Notes under the pieces: generated by a model
Seen by the model: only the letters and a program-made list of their open reading frames with translations
Told to the model about the DNA's origin: nothing
Databases searched by the model: none
Shown: positions 1 through 7,175 of the stretch, piece after piece
Layout: each line of letters begins with the position of its first letter
Numbering within the stretch: position 1 is the stretch's first letter
Made by a program: the position numbers and the translations under genes
Source: DASXRU01 sp039933315
Lineage (GTDB): Bacteria; Acidobacteriota; Blastocatellia; Pyrinomonadales; Pyrinomonadaceae
Assembly: GCA_039933315.1 (NCBI GenBank)
Contig: JBDTOI010000030.1
Span: forward strand, 1-30,982
Direction of reading: 5' to 3'
DNA: 30,982 bases

Positions 1-38
1 GATCAGAAAAAGAGGAAGGGTCCGTAAGTTTCTTTTTT

Positions 39-72
39 GTCTGATCTGCGTTTATCCGCGTTCATCTGCGGC
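39..72. repeat. Short dispersed-type repeat (tandem imperfect units) at window start
   Basis: The run contains two near-identical steps, CTGCGTTTATCCGCG then TTCATCTGCGG, of a short purine-poor unit. I recognise this as a kind of intergenic repeat seen in some acidobacterial and verrucomicrobial genomes; that is recollection, not a search. It lies just 3' of the SET-domain gene stop. No second copy is visible in this window, so the call is weak. Confidence 0.3.
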
Positions 73-81
73 TAGTAATCT

Positions 82-522
82 TTATTGCCAGGCTGCTTTC
101 GCGGGTTGCCTCCTTCTTTTCGACCGCTTCGGTTTCGAATTGCACTTGTCGCACTTGCAACCCACGGGCTCAATGACGCCTTCGAAGTATTCCTTGCCAT
201 AGTTGTAGGTAATCTCTTCCCCCGGTTTAATTTTTCTCCGCGACCAGATCCAGACCCGGCGGCCGGATTGGAGTGCATCCGCATTCGGCCGGCAGGAGTG
301 ATTGATGTACCGGGCAACATTGGTGCGCGGACTGCCGTCGATTGACCATCTTGTGTTCAGCCCGAAGAAGTATTTGCCGCCCCGTCTGTCAACCTCTTTG
401 TTTGAGACGATTGGTCCCGTGTATTCAATGATGCGTTTACCCTTTGCGATTGGCTCTAAGGCGAAGAAACCGAGCCCGGTCCGGGTGCGTTTAATCGCGT
501 AGCGGAAATTTCGTTGACCCAT
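82..522 (-). CDS. SET domain-containing protein (putative lysine methyltransferase)
   Basis: A compact 146-residue protein that is almost entirely a SET domain, the SAM-dependent protein-lysine methyltransferase fold. Visible hallmarks are the GLGFFA entry strand (residues 16-21), the NHSC motif (74-77) in the pseudoknot, the YNY motif (106-108) and a post-SET cysteine set C122-x-C124-x2-C127 that would bind zinc with the NHSC cysteine. The C-terminus is very basic (KPKRSKRRR), suggesting contact with nucleic acid or acidic partners. I chose the ATG at 522; the frame stays open to 687, but the added 55 residues look like non-coding translation and would run into the pilin gene. No Shine-Dalgarno is clear. 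The substrate is unknown. It lies downstream of, and on the same strand as, the pilin-like gene. Confidence 0.85.
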   Translation of the reverse strand: MGQRNFRYAIKRTRTGLGFFALEPIAKGKRIIEYTGPIVSNKEVDRRGGKYFFGLNTRWSIDGSPRTNVARYINHSCRPNADALQSGRRVWIWSRRKIKPGEEITYNYGKEYFEGVIEPVGCKCDKCNSKPKRSKRRRQPAKAAWQ

Positions 523-593
523 TAAGTGTTTTATTGACTGACGGCGGGTGGTAGTGATCAGTTTTGTTCGTGATCGGAGGCAGGGAGGATATC

Positions 594-619
594 GGCCCAC
601 CACGCGTCTCGGTGGGGCC
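594..619 (-). terminator. Hairpin between pilin and SET genes, possible terminator
   Basis: GGCCCACC and GGTGGGGCC form a stem with one bulge around a 9-10 base loop, just downstream of the pilin-like gene stop as read on the minus strand. No T-run follows, so it may only attenuate transcription or protect the 3' end. Confidence 0.3.
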
Positions 620-640
620 GTTTCACTATGGCGATTTGGC

Positions 641-1105
641 TTAGTTCGCGATAGACGGATCGTTGGCTGCGGCCGGCTGGGTATCATTCACTCGAATAGT
701 GCTGACGTTGGGATCGATATAGAAGTGGTTGCCGGGTCCGCCCTGTGGATCAGCGTTGACAAAATAGAAAGCCGGTTCGGTGGTCGAGCGCTGTTTGACC
801 TTCATGGTGTAGATGTATCCGGCAACCAGTGGGGATTCGCCGGCAAACTTGGGGTCGAGCGAACCATCTTTGATTAGCTCATCAAAGGTCCCATAGGCAC
901 CGCGGTGACCGAGATAAAAAGTCGCCTGACTGTCGCGAATAGTTTGTAAGGTCCGGACCGCGGCGGCTTCATTACCTGCCTTGGTGGCCGCCTTCCAGCC
1001 CACCACGCCCACGCCGATCAGGATGCCGATAATTGCGATAACGATCATTAACTCGATAAGGGTAAAACCGTCCGCGTTCGCATAATTTCGTTTTTGGTGA
1101 CTCAT
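641..1105 (-). CDS. Type IV pilin-like protein (prepilin-type N-terminal cleavage/methylation domain)
   Basis: A 154-residue type IV pilin or type II pseudopilin. A short basic leader ends in G13, followed by mature residues FTLIELMIVIAIIGIL, with the conserved Glu at mature position 5 (E18) and a hydrophobic helix to about residue 36. A prepilin peptidase would cut after G13 and methylate F14. The rest is a soluble globular domain (repeat-free, no Cys pair) similar in size to acidobacterial and deltaproteobacterial major pilin-like proteins. A good ribosome site (GAGGA) lies about 8 bases before the ATG. No pil assembly gene is in the window, so it is an orphan subunit gene. Whether it is a major pilin (PilA) or a minor pseudopilin cannot be settled here. 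Confidence 0.9.
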   Translation of the reverse strand: MSHQKRNYANADGFTLIELMIVIAIIGILIGVGVVGWKAATKAGNEAAAVRTLQTIRDSQATFYLGHRGAYGTFDELIKDGSLDPKFAGESPLVAGYIYTMKVKQRSTTEPAFYFVNADPQGGPGNHFYIDPNVSTIRVNDTQPAAANDPSIAN

Positions 1106-1242
1106 AAAAGTATTCCTCGCAATCTATAAACGAACCAGCAGTCTGGGGGTTCCGGAAACTCGAAAGTGCGGGTCTCCAGGGACTTGGTGTAGCTAAATAT
1201 TACTACACGCGGCGTGTCGCTGCTACTAGCAAAGGATTGCAC

Positions 1243-1332
1243 GGGCGGCACTCCGTGGCCGCCCCTCTGTTTGCAAGAGCGCCCTGGGAGCCAACCTTGT
1301 TACGCAACAGGGGCGGCCACGGAGTGCCGCCC
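1243..1332. repeat. Palindromic intergenic element with perfect 24-bp inverted arms
   Basis: The arms at 1243-1266 and 1309-1332 are perfect reverse complements over 24 bases (core GGCGGCACTCCGTGGCCGCC), separated by 42 bases. It lies in the divergent gap between the pilin-like gene and moxR, where promoters for both should be. The long GC-rich stem suggests a REP/MITE-like repeat rather than an operator. Confidence 0.75.
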
Positions 1333-1390
1333 CTACAAAACCGAACCATTCCGCCTTTTCAGCGTGCGATAGCAGAGCCGAGCATGTAGA

Positions 1391-2413
1391 ATGAGCCCGA
1401 AAGCTGGATTGGACCAACCATCTAAAATGAGACGATTTCAAACCGCGGACAGCGAGACCGAAATGATCGCAGCCACCGGAGCTGAGAAGATCGCGCTGTT
1501 GCAGAGCGCGATCGAAACCATCATCCGCGGCAAAACTGAAGTCGTCCGGCTGGCTATCGTTACACTAATCGCGGGCGGCCACTTGCTGATTGAGGACGTC
1601 CCGGGAGTAGGCAAGACCACCCTCGCCCACGCGCTGGCCCGGGCCCTGGATTGCACCTTTCAGCGCATTCAGTTCACCTCCGACCTGCTGCCTTCCGATG
1701 TGATTGGCCTCTCCGTTTACAACCAGCTGGCCGGCGTTTTCGAATGGAAGCCCGGCCCTGTCTTCGCCAACGTTGTCCTGGCCGACGAGATCAATCGCAC
1801 TACGCCCAAGACCCAGTCGGCTTTGCTGGAGGCGATGGCCGAACGACAGGTAACTATCGAAGGCGTGACGCACGGTTTGCCCTCTCCTTTCATCGTGCTG
1901 GCCACGCAGAACCCGATTGAACATCACGGCACTTACCCGCTGCCCGAGTCGCAACTCGATCGTTTCATGCTGCGCCTGCGCATCGGGTATCCCGGCCCTG
2001 ACGACGAGAAGAAGATACTTCGCGATCGCGAACACGCTGAGCCGCTGGACCTGATGCGTCCGGTAATGACCGCGGAAGACGTTCTGGATCTGCAGCAGAA
2101 AGTCGCGTCGGTTTCAGTTGACGATGCCATCGTCGATTACCTGATGCGCATTGTCGCCGCCACCCGCGATTCGGAAATGCTCGACCTGGGCGTCAGCCCG
2201 CGCGCTACGCTGGCGCTCTTCCGCGCTGCTCAGGCACTGGCGCTCACAGAGGAACGCGGCTATTGCGTTCCCGATGACATCAAGCGTCTGGTGATCCCCA
2301 TCTTTGCGCATCGACTGGTAATTAGTTCGCGTTACGCATCGTCCTTGCGCCGCAGCGAAGAGGCAGAAGCTGTATTGCGGGAAATAATGAAGGCGGTCAG
2401 CGTGCCCCTGTGA
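1391..2413 (+). CDS. MoxR family AAA+ ATPase
   Basis: A 340-residue MoxR-type AAA+ ATPase. The P-loop GVGKTT is at residues 72-77, Walker B is VVLADEINR (about 128-136), sensor 1 is in ATQNP (171-175), and the C-terminal AAA lid (ATPase_AAA_5/lid family) covers about 250-335. MoxR ATPases act as chaperone-like factors that work with DUF58 and von Willebrand A proteins in assembling or activating envelope proteins. The downstream gene starts inside this gene's stop codon (GTGA overlap), giving translational coupling. The start is uncertain: ATGs at residues 1, 13 and 25 are all in frame and none has a clear ribosome site; the AAA fold begins at about residue 30, so any would work. Confidence 0.93.
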   Translation: MSPKAGLDQPSKMRRFQTADSETEMIAATGAEKIALLQSAIETIIRGKTEVVRLAIVTLIAGGHLLIEDVPGVGKTTLAHALARALDCTFQRIQFTSDLLPSDVIGLSVYNQLAGVFEWKPGPVFANVVLADEINRTTPKTQSALLEAMAERQVTIEGVTHGLPSPFIVLATQNPIEHHGTYPLPESQLDRFMLRLRIGYPGPDDEKKILRDREHAEPLDLMRPVMTAEDVLDLQQKVASVSVDDAIVDYLMRIVAATRDSEMLDLGVSPRATLALFRAAQALALTEERGYCVPDDIKRLVIPIFAHRLVISSRYASSLRRSEEAEAVLREIMKAVSVPL

Positions 2414-3762
2414 GTAGTGCGGGCAATCCTCCGTCATTCCTTCGAAAGTGGCGTAATGCCGCGTTGGGCACCCTGCTAATTCTGGCCGGACTTGCCGCGG
2501 CCGCCGTCACCCTCATCGCCAGGAACTCCCAAAACATAGGTTTAGCCGGCGCGGCCGCGATCGCCTCACTGGTGTTCGCCGGACTGATCCTTATTCTCAT
2601 CGTGCCCTCGCTGGCGCGCTCAGCGTTTGCCGAGCTGACGCACCTCGATTTGCCCGTGGAGGTAACTGCCGGCGGGGTCATCTTTGTCTGCATGATCGTG
2701 ATCGTGGGTTTTGCTGCCTGGAACACGGGAAACAATCTACTGTTCATGGTGTTGTCGCTGCTTATTTCCACCCTCTTCGTTTCCTGGATGGGCGCGCGCG
2801 TAACGCTCAGGGACCTGATAGTCTCGGCCCGCTTTCCGGATCATATTTTCGCGGGCGAGCCGGCCGAGGTAATTGTTACCTTGAGAAATCCGAAGCGCCT
2901 GTTGCCGTCCTTCTCCATCCTGGTAGAAGCACGGGGGCCTGCCGGGCAGAAAACGAAAAGGAAACGGGGACGACGACGTTTTCAAAAGCGCACGCTGTCA
3001 TACTTCACATACGTTCCGCACCGGGCTGCCGCCGAGCAACGCGTCGAACAGACTTTTCCCAAGCGCGGCCACGTTCTCATTAATGGATTTGAATTATCGA
3101 CGCGCTTTCCTTTCGGCTTCTTTCGCCACCGTCGCCGGCTGCGTGCTCGCGATGTGGACATCGCCGTCTATCCCAAGCCCGAGCCGGTGGGGGACGAGCT
3201 GCACCTGCTGCCCTTCAACGCCGGGCATCTTTCCTCGATCCGCCGGGGCACCGGGCACGACCTGTTTGCCCTGCGCGACTATCAACCGCAGGATGATCTG
3301 AGACACATCGATTGGAAAGCCACCGCGCGTGTGCGCCGGCTTACGGTGCGCGAGTTTACCGCTGAAGATGAACGACGCATCACAATTACGCTCGACACTC
3401 GTTTGCTGGATGATATTGATAAGGAGAACTTCAAACTCCGCTTTGAACAAGGAGTGGTCCTGGCCGCGTCGCTGGTCCGGCACTTCATAGACGAGCGCGC
3501 GGAGGTCAGACTAGCGCTGGGCGAACAAAGGGGAATCTTCGGCGTCGGCAAGAAACATTTGTACGACTGCTTTCGCCGTTTGGCCCTGGTTGAGCCGAGC
3601 CCGGGATACGCGGAAGTTGAGCGTTGGCCGCACGAAGAGTGGCAAAACCTGGACGCGTCCGCCCTGGCTCAGGATGCAAATTATTTCATACTTCTGACCA
3701 CTGCGGTGCCCGGTTCGATCCCGGCAAACATCTGGCGCACGGCCCATGTGATATACCTCTAA
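2410..3762 (+). CDS. DUF58 domain-containing membrane protein
   Basis: A 450-residue partner of the MoxR ATPase. Four hydrophobic segments (about 18-37, 44-68, 86-104, 107-126) are followed by a soluble region carrying the DUF58 signature around residues 285-315, seen as LRDYQPQDDLRHIDW then KATAR, with a vWA-like fold beyond it. DUF58 proteins occur beside MoxR genes, often with a transglutaminase or vWA protein, and are thought to act in envelope processes; the exact role is unknown. Translation starts at GTG overlapping the moxR stop (four shared bases), so the two are co-translated. The usual third member, a transglutaminase-like protein, is absent: a repeat-filled gap follows. Confidence 0.92.
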   Translation: MSSAGNPPSFLRKWRNAALGTLLILAGLAAAAVTLIARNSQNIGLAGAAAIASLVFAGLILILIVPSLARSAFAELTHLDLPVEVTAGGVIFVCMIVIVGFAAWNTGNNLLFMVLSLLISTLFVSWMGARVTLRDLIVSARFPDHIFAGEPAEVIVTLRNPKRLLPSFSILVEARGPAGQKTKRKRGRRRFQKRTLSYFTYVPHRAAAEQRVEQTFPKRGHVLINGFELSTRFPFGFFRHRRRLRARDVDIAVYPKPEPVGDELHLLPFNAGHLSSIRRGTGHDLFALRDYQPQDDLRHIDWKATARVRRLTVREFTAEDERRITITLDTRLLDDIDKENFKLRFEQGVVLAASLVRHFIDERAEVRLALGEQRGIFGVGKKHLYDCFRRLALVEPSPGYAEVERWPHEEWQNLDASALAQDANYFILLTTAVPGSIPANIWRTAHVIYL

Positions 3763-4261
3763 ATTCTTTAAACACTCCACTCGTTTTGCCGCTACAGTGT
3801 GCAAGTTCTACCAGAACTTCCAAGACAATAGTTGCCGTAATTTCCCTCACAGGACCCGTTTTGACTAACCACCGCGTCGGGCGTTCAATAAACAGTCACG
3901 CACTGGTGTAGTTTGAATTTAACGCTGAAAGCGTTCGCTAATTTCAGCCCAGGGTTGCGCTTTGGCAACCCTGGGAAAGAAGCGCCACCTTTCCAGAGGA
4001 CGCAAACCCTGAAAGGGTTGCGTCGCGGTAAACAGCAAACCCGTCGCAACTCCTTCAGAGTTGCGACAGGACCAACGGGCATCTTATCCCCAGGGTTTCA
4101 AAGCAAACCCTGGGCTGAAGTTAGCCAACGCCTTCGGCGTTAAGTTCAAACTGCACTAACCAACAGTCAGTATCGAGACAATCGCTCACTTAAAAATGAT
4201 ATATTGGTAGCCTCACCGGTATTTCCTTTGGCCCCCCAAACTAACTCCTGGGAGGACATCC
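3763..4261. other. 499-bp gene-free gap, mostly repeat
   Basis: The first 140 bases show no coding or clear regulatory pattern and no terminator. The middle 250 bases are the nested palindromic element described separately. The last 100 bases are AT-richer and end in the GGGAGGA ribosome site of the next gene, so the promoter for the MFS/spermidine-synthase gene probably lies between 4157 and 4240, though no confident -35/-10 pair is seen. Confidence 0.6.
3908..4156. repeat. Nested palindromic (MITE-like) element A
   Basis: The outer arms, 3908-3975 and 4089-4156, are imperfect reverse complements over about 68 bases. Each arm itself contains hairpins (GAACTTAACGCCGAAGGCGT type, and CCCAGGGTT...AACCCTGGG). 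Between them are two more perfect or near-perfect hairpins at 4000-4023 (ACGCAAACCCTGAAAGGGTT type) and 4053-4077. No ORF is credible. The structure resembles a non-autonomous mobile repeat made of a chain of hairpins. Confidence 0.75.
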
Positions 4262-6739
4262 TTGGTAACTGCGACTAACGGGGCCACCACACTGTCTGCT
4301 GCCACTACTTACTCGCGCCGAAGTTTGACTTTGATTGGCGTGTGCTTCGTTCTTTCCGGAGCCACCGCGCTGGTCTACGAGGTGCTTTGGGCCCGCATGC
4401 TCGGACTCGTGTTTGGCGCGACGACGCTCGCTGTCAGCGCCGTGCTGGCTGCGTTCATGGGCGGACTCGCGATCGGCAGCGCGCTGGCCGGCCGTTTCGG
4501 CGCGCGAGTAAAACGACCGGTGCGTTGGTATGGTGCGATCGAGATCGCCATCGGGCTCTACGCTCTGATCGTGCCCTTCCTCTTCTCGGGCATCGATCGA
4601 GTCTATGCGTTGATATGGCAGCAATTTCATCCCGGCTCATATGGGTCTGCCGGCTGGCGGTTCCTGCTTTCCTGTCTGGTGCTAATCGTGCCGACGGCCT
4701 TGATGGGGGCAACGTTGCCGCTGCTGTCCTCGGCGCTGGCTCGTTCGCTCGATAACGCATTCGCAACTGTGACTCGGTTCTACATGCTCAACCTGCTGGG
4801 CGCGATCGTGGGCACGATTGCGGCCGGCTTTTTTCTGCTCCCGATGTTGGGGGTGCGCGCCACTATCTTCTTCGCTGCCGGGATCAATCTGGTCATAGGT
4901 GTGGCGTCCATATTGGTGGACCGGAAAGAGACGCCCGCGGCTGGTTCCGGTTTGCGTCAAGTGGGGACGGCGAATGAGCCGGAGGCTTCCACGCAAGAAG
5001 GCGCGGACGACGCTACAGTTTTCTGGCTCGGCTGTGCCTTCATTTCCGGCTTTGTAACTATCAGCACCCAGGTGGCATGGACGCGCGTCCTTTCGATGGT
5101 CATTGGATCGAGCACCTATGCGTTCAGCATCGTGGTGGCGCTTTTCCTTTTAGGTTTGGCCCTGGGCGCTTTCTTGATCTCGCGCCAGAAGAACGCAATG
5201 TCGCTGCGCAGTCGCATAGTCAAAGTACAGGTATTAATGGCGGCGAGCCTCTTCGTCAGCCTCTTTGTGGTGAATGCTATGCCGGCTCTTTTGCTGGGCG
5301 CCGGCTTTAAATTTCACATCGCGTCGTGGCCGGGACTGCTGGCGCTGCAAATCTTTTGCGCTACCTTGCTGATACTTGTGCCGGCTACCGTGATGGGTAT
5401 GGTGATGCCGCTGGTGCTGGTCTGGGCGGCGCGAGCCGGTCAGGAAAGTGTGGGCAGGCGGGTGGGGAAGAGCTATGCGGTGAATACGGTGGGAGCGATC
5501 TCCGGATCAGTCGCAACGGCGTTCCTTCTGATTCCCAAAGGCAGCACGCGGTTCACAATTCTGTTTGCCACCTCGCTGGGACTGCTGATGGCCGCGTGGG
5601 CCTATTTGCCCGATAAGACGCAGGCAGACCAGAACTCGCGGCGAGCAATTGCAGCGGGGCTGTGTGCGGTTGTGATCGCGATGCTCATTTTCAAAGCGCC
5701 GCCGTTGAATCTCGAAGTGCTGTCGGTCGGGGCCTACGACAGCTATGTGCGTGTGCTGGCGCAAACGCTGGGTGGATCTGCGACTAGTGAAAAGCCAGAG
5801 TCCAGTCAGGGGCCCGATACGCATCGACTGCTGATGTACCGCGAAGGACCAACCGCGACTGTGTCCGTGCGAGAGGATTGGGGCATTACGTCGCTGGCGA
5901 TCAATGGCCGCACCAATGCTTCGGATCGCGACGACATGCCCACGCAGGTAATGCTGGGCCAGTTACCGGTACTGATCGCGCCGCGTCTTAATAACGCCTT
6001 GATCATTGGCTTTGCTTCCGGAGTGACGGCAGGCTCCGTGCTGCAGTCAAAGATCGGTTCCCTGGAATGTGTAGAGCTGGAGCCGGCGGCAGTTGCGGCC
6101 TCGAGCTACTTCGAACACGTCAACAACCATCCGTTGAGTGATGCGCGACTTCGCCTGATCATCGACGACGCGCGCACTTACCTGCGCGTCAATCCGAGCC
6201 GGTACGACATGATCGTCAGCGAGCCCAGCCATCCCTGGGTGCCGGGAGTGGCGAATCTTTTTACCAGAGAGTTTTTTGAGTTAGGAAAAAGCCGGCTGAA
6301 TGACGATGGCGTCTTTGTGCAATGGCTCCAGATTTATCAACTCTCAAATGAAAGTTTGCGATCGGTGCTGGCCACCTATCAAAGTGTATTTCCTTACGTC
6401 ATGGTGTTTCGCGTCGAAGGCGCCACAAAGGGTAAGGACCTGATCTTACTTGGCAGCCGTGTGCCGCTGTCTTTGGCGCGGGTAAGCGAAAGGCTCGCCG
6501 AGCCGCGCATTGCTGCCGACCTGAGCCGGGTCGGACTCGAGAGTGAAAACGATGTCCGGTCATGGTTCATCTGCGATGAAAGGAACCTGGCGCCGGCGGT
6601 TGCCGGCGGAGTCATCAACACCGACGACAACATGCACATCGAGACAGTGGTGCCGCGCGAGGCGTTTCTGCCGTTGATGGAAAAGAATACTGCGTGGATC
6701 GACGCGTTGGCGGCGCGGGGCCGAAGCGAACAGCGCTAA
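4262..6739 (+). CDS. Fused MFS-like membrane protein/spermidine synthase-like domain protein
   Basis: An 825-residue protein in two parts. Residues about 20-480 contain 12-14 hydrophobic segments and begin with the VLSGATALVYEVLWARML signature of 'fused MFS/spermidine synthase' proteins. The C-terminal 300 residues form a Rossmann methyltransferase-like domain: nucleotide-binding loop GFASGVTAG (about 582-590), acidic ECVELEP (about 601-607), and IIDDARTYL near 632. The expected catalytic Asp region reads YDMIVSEPSHPWVPG, so the usual Asp of true spermidine synthases is missing and aminopropyl transfer is doubtful. The start is TTG, supported by GGGAGGA seven bases upstream. Function is not established for this family; a membrane transporter or channel coupled to a decarboxylated-SAM/SAM-binding domain is one idea. 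Confidence 0.88.
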   Translation: MVTATNGATTLSAATTYSRRSLTLIGVCFVLSGATALVYEVLWARMLGLVFGATTLAVSAVLAAFMGGLAIGSALAGRFGARVKRPVRWYGAIEIAIGLYALIVPFLFSGIDRVYALIWQQFHPGSYGSAGWRFLLSCLVLIVPTALMGATLPLLSSALARSLDNAFATVTRFYMLNLLGAIVGTIAAGFFLLPMLGVRATIFFAAGINLVIGVASILVDRKETPAAGSGLRQVGTANEPEASTQEGADDATVFWLGCAFISGFVTISTQVAWTRVLSMVIGSSTYAFSIVVALFLLGLALGAFLISRQKNAMSLRSRIVKVQVLMAASLFVSLFVVNAMPALLLGAGFKFHIASWPGLLALQIFCATLLILVPATVMGMVMPLVLVWAARAGQESVGRRVGKSYAVNTVGAISGSVATAFLLIPKGSTRFTILFATSLGLLMAAWAYLPDKTQADQNSRRAIAAGLCAVVIAMLIFKAPPLNLEVLSVGAYDSYVRVLAQTLGGSATSEKPESSQGPDTHRLLMYREGPTATVSVREDWGITSLAINGRTNASDRDDMPTQVMLGQLPVLIAPRLNNALIIGFASGVTAGSVLQSKIGSLECVELEPAAVAASSYFEHVNNHPLSDARLRLIIDDARTYLRVNPSRYDMIVSEPSHPWVPGVANLFTREFFELGKSRLNDDGVFVQWLQIYQLSNESLRSVLATYQSVFPYVMVFRVEGATKGKDLILLGSRVPLSLARVSERLAEPRIAADLSRVGLESENDVRSWFICDERNLAPAVAGGVINTDDNMHIETVVPREAFLPLMEKNTAWIDALAARGRSEQR

Positions 6740-7175
6740 ACGACAAGATTTCAGACTTACCGCGAAGCGGTTATGCCCTCCAGCCCAGGGTTGCCGCGCT
6801 TCGCGGCTACCCTGGGAGATGGAAGAAAGAAACGTCGCAACCCCAACGGGGTTGTGTCAGAGCCCCGCTAAACGTTGCCATCTCTGTAATGACTGAGTGA
6901 ATTCAAGCACCTATTATCCCGCTTAACATCGAATCGAAAACTGGCTTAACCCCGATTGGGGTTGAATACTTTATCTCACTCAGATCCCAGGGTAGCCGCG
7001 AAGCGCGGCAACCCTGGGCTGGAGGGCGCAACCGCTTCGCGGTTGACCTGCTTCGCATTTTTTGCTCTGACATGGTAGTTTGCGTCCGCCACACCAATTT
7101 TTTTGGGAGCCGGAGAGCGCCGGTTGGAGACGTTGATTAACCCGCGTCGATGAAATCCTCTCACACCGTCTAAGA
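6740..7175. other. 436-bp gene-free gap, mostly repeat
   Basis: Dominated by nested palindromic element B (6759-7043). The remaining 130 bases before the TPR/sigma-54 activator gene show no obvious terminator. No confident promoter was identified. Confidence 0.6.
6759..7043. repeat. Nested palindromic (MITE-like) element B
   Basis: Arms 6759-6817 and 6985-7043 are reverse complements over 59 bases with only about two mismatches. Each arm holds an inner hairpin built on CCGCGCTTCGCGG and the flanking CCAGCCCAGGGTT...ACCCTGGGA. Internal hairpins (GCAACCCCAACGGGGTTG near 6838-6855; CCCCGATTGGGG near 6950-6961) fill the centre. The design and the AGCCCAGGGTT motif match element A at 3908-4156, suggesting related elements. 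Confidence 0.75.

Noticed and set aside
523..687. Extended N-terminus of the SET protein
   Set aside because: The extra residues have no domain resemblance and would overlap the pilin gene; the ATG at 522 begins just before the SET fold.
1229..1243. Sigma-54 promoter for the pilin-like gene (minus strand TTTGCT preceded by GTGCAA)
   Set aside because: The -24 element lacks GG and the spacing is off by one, which sigma-54 promoters do not tolerate.
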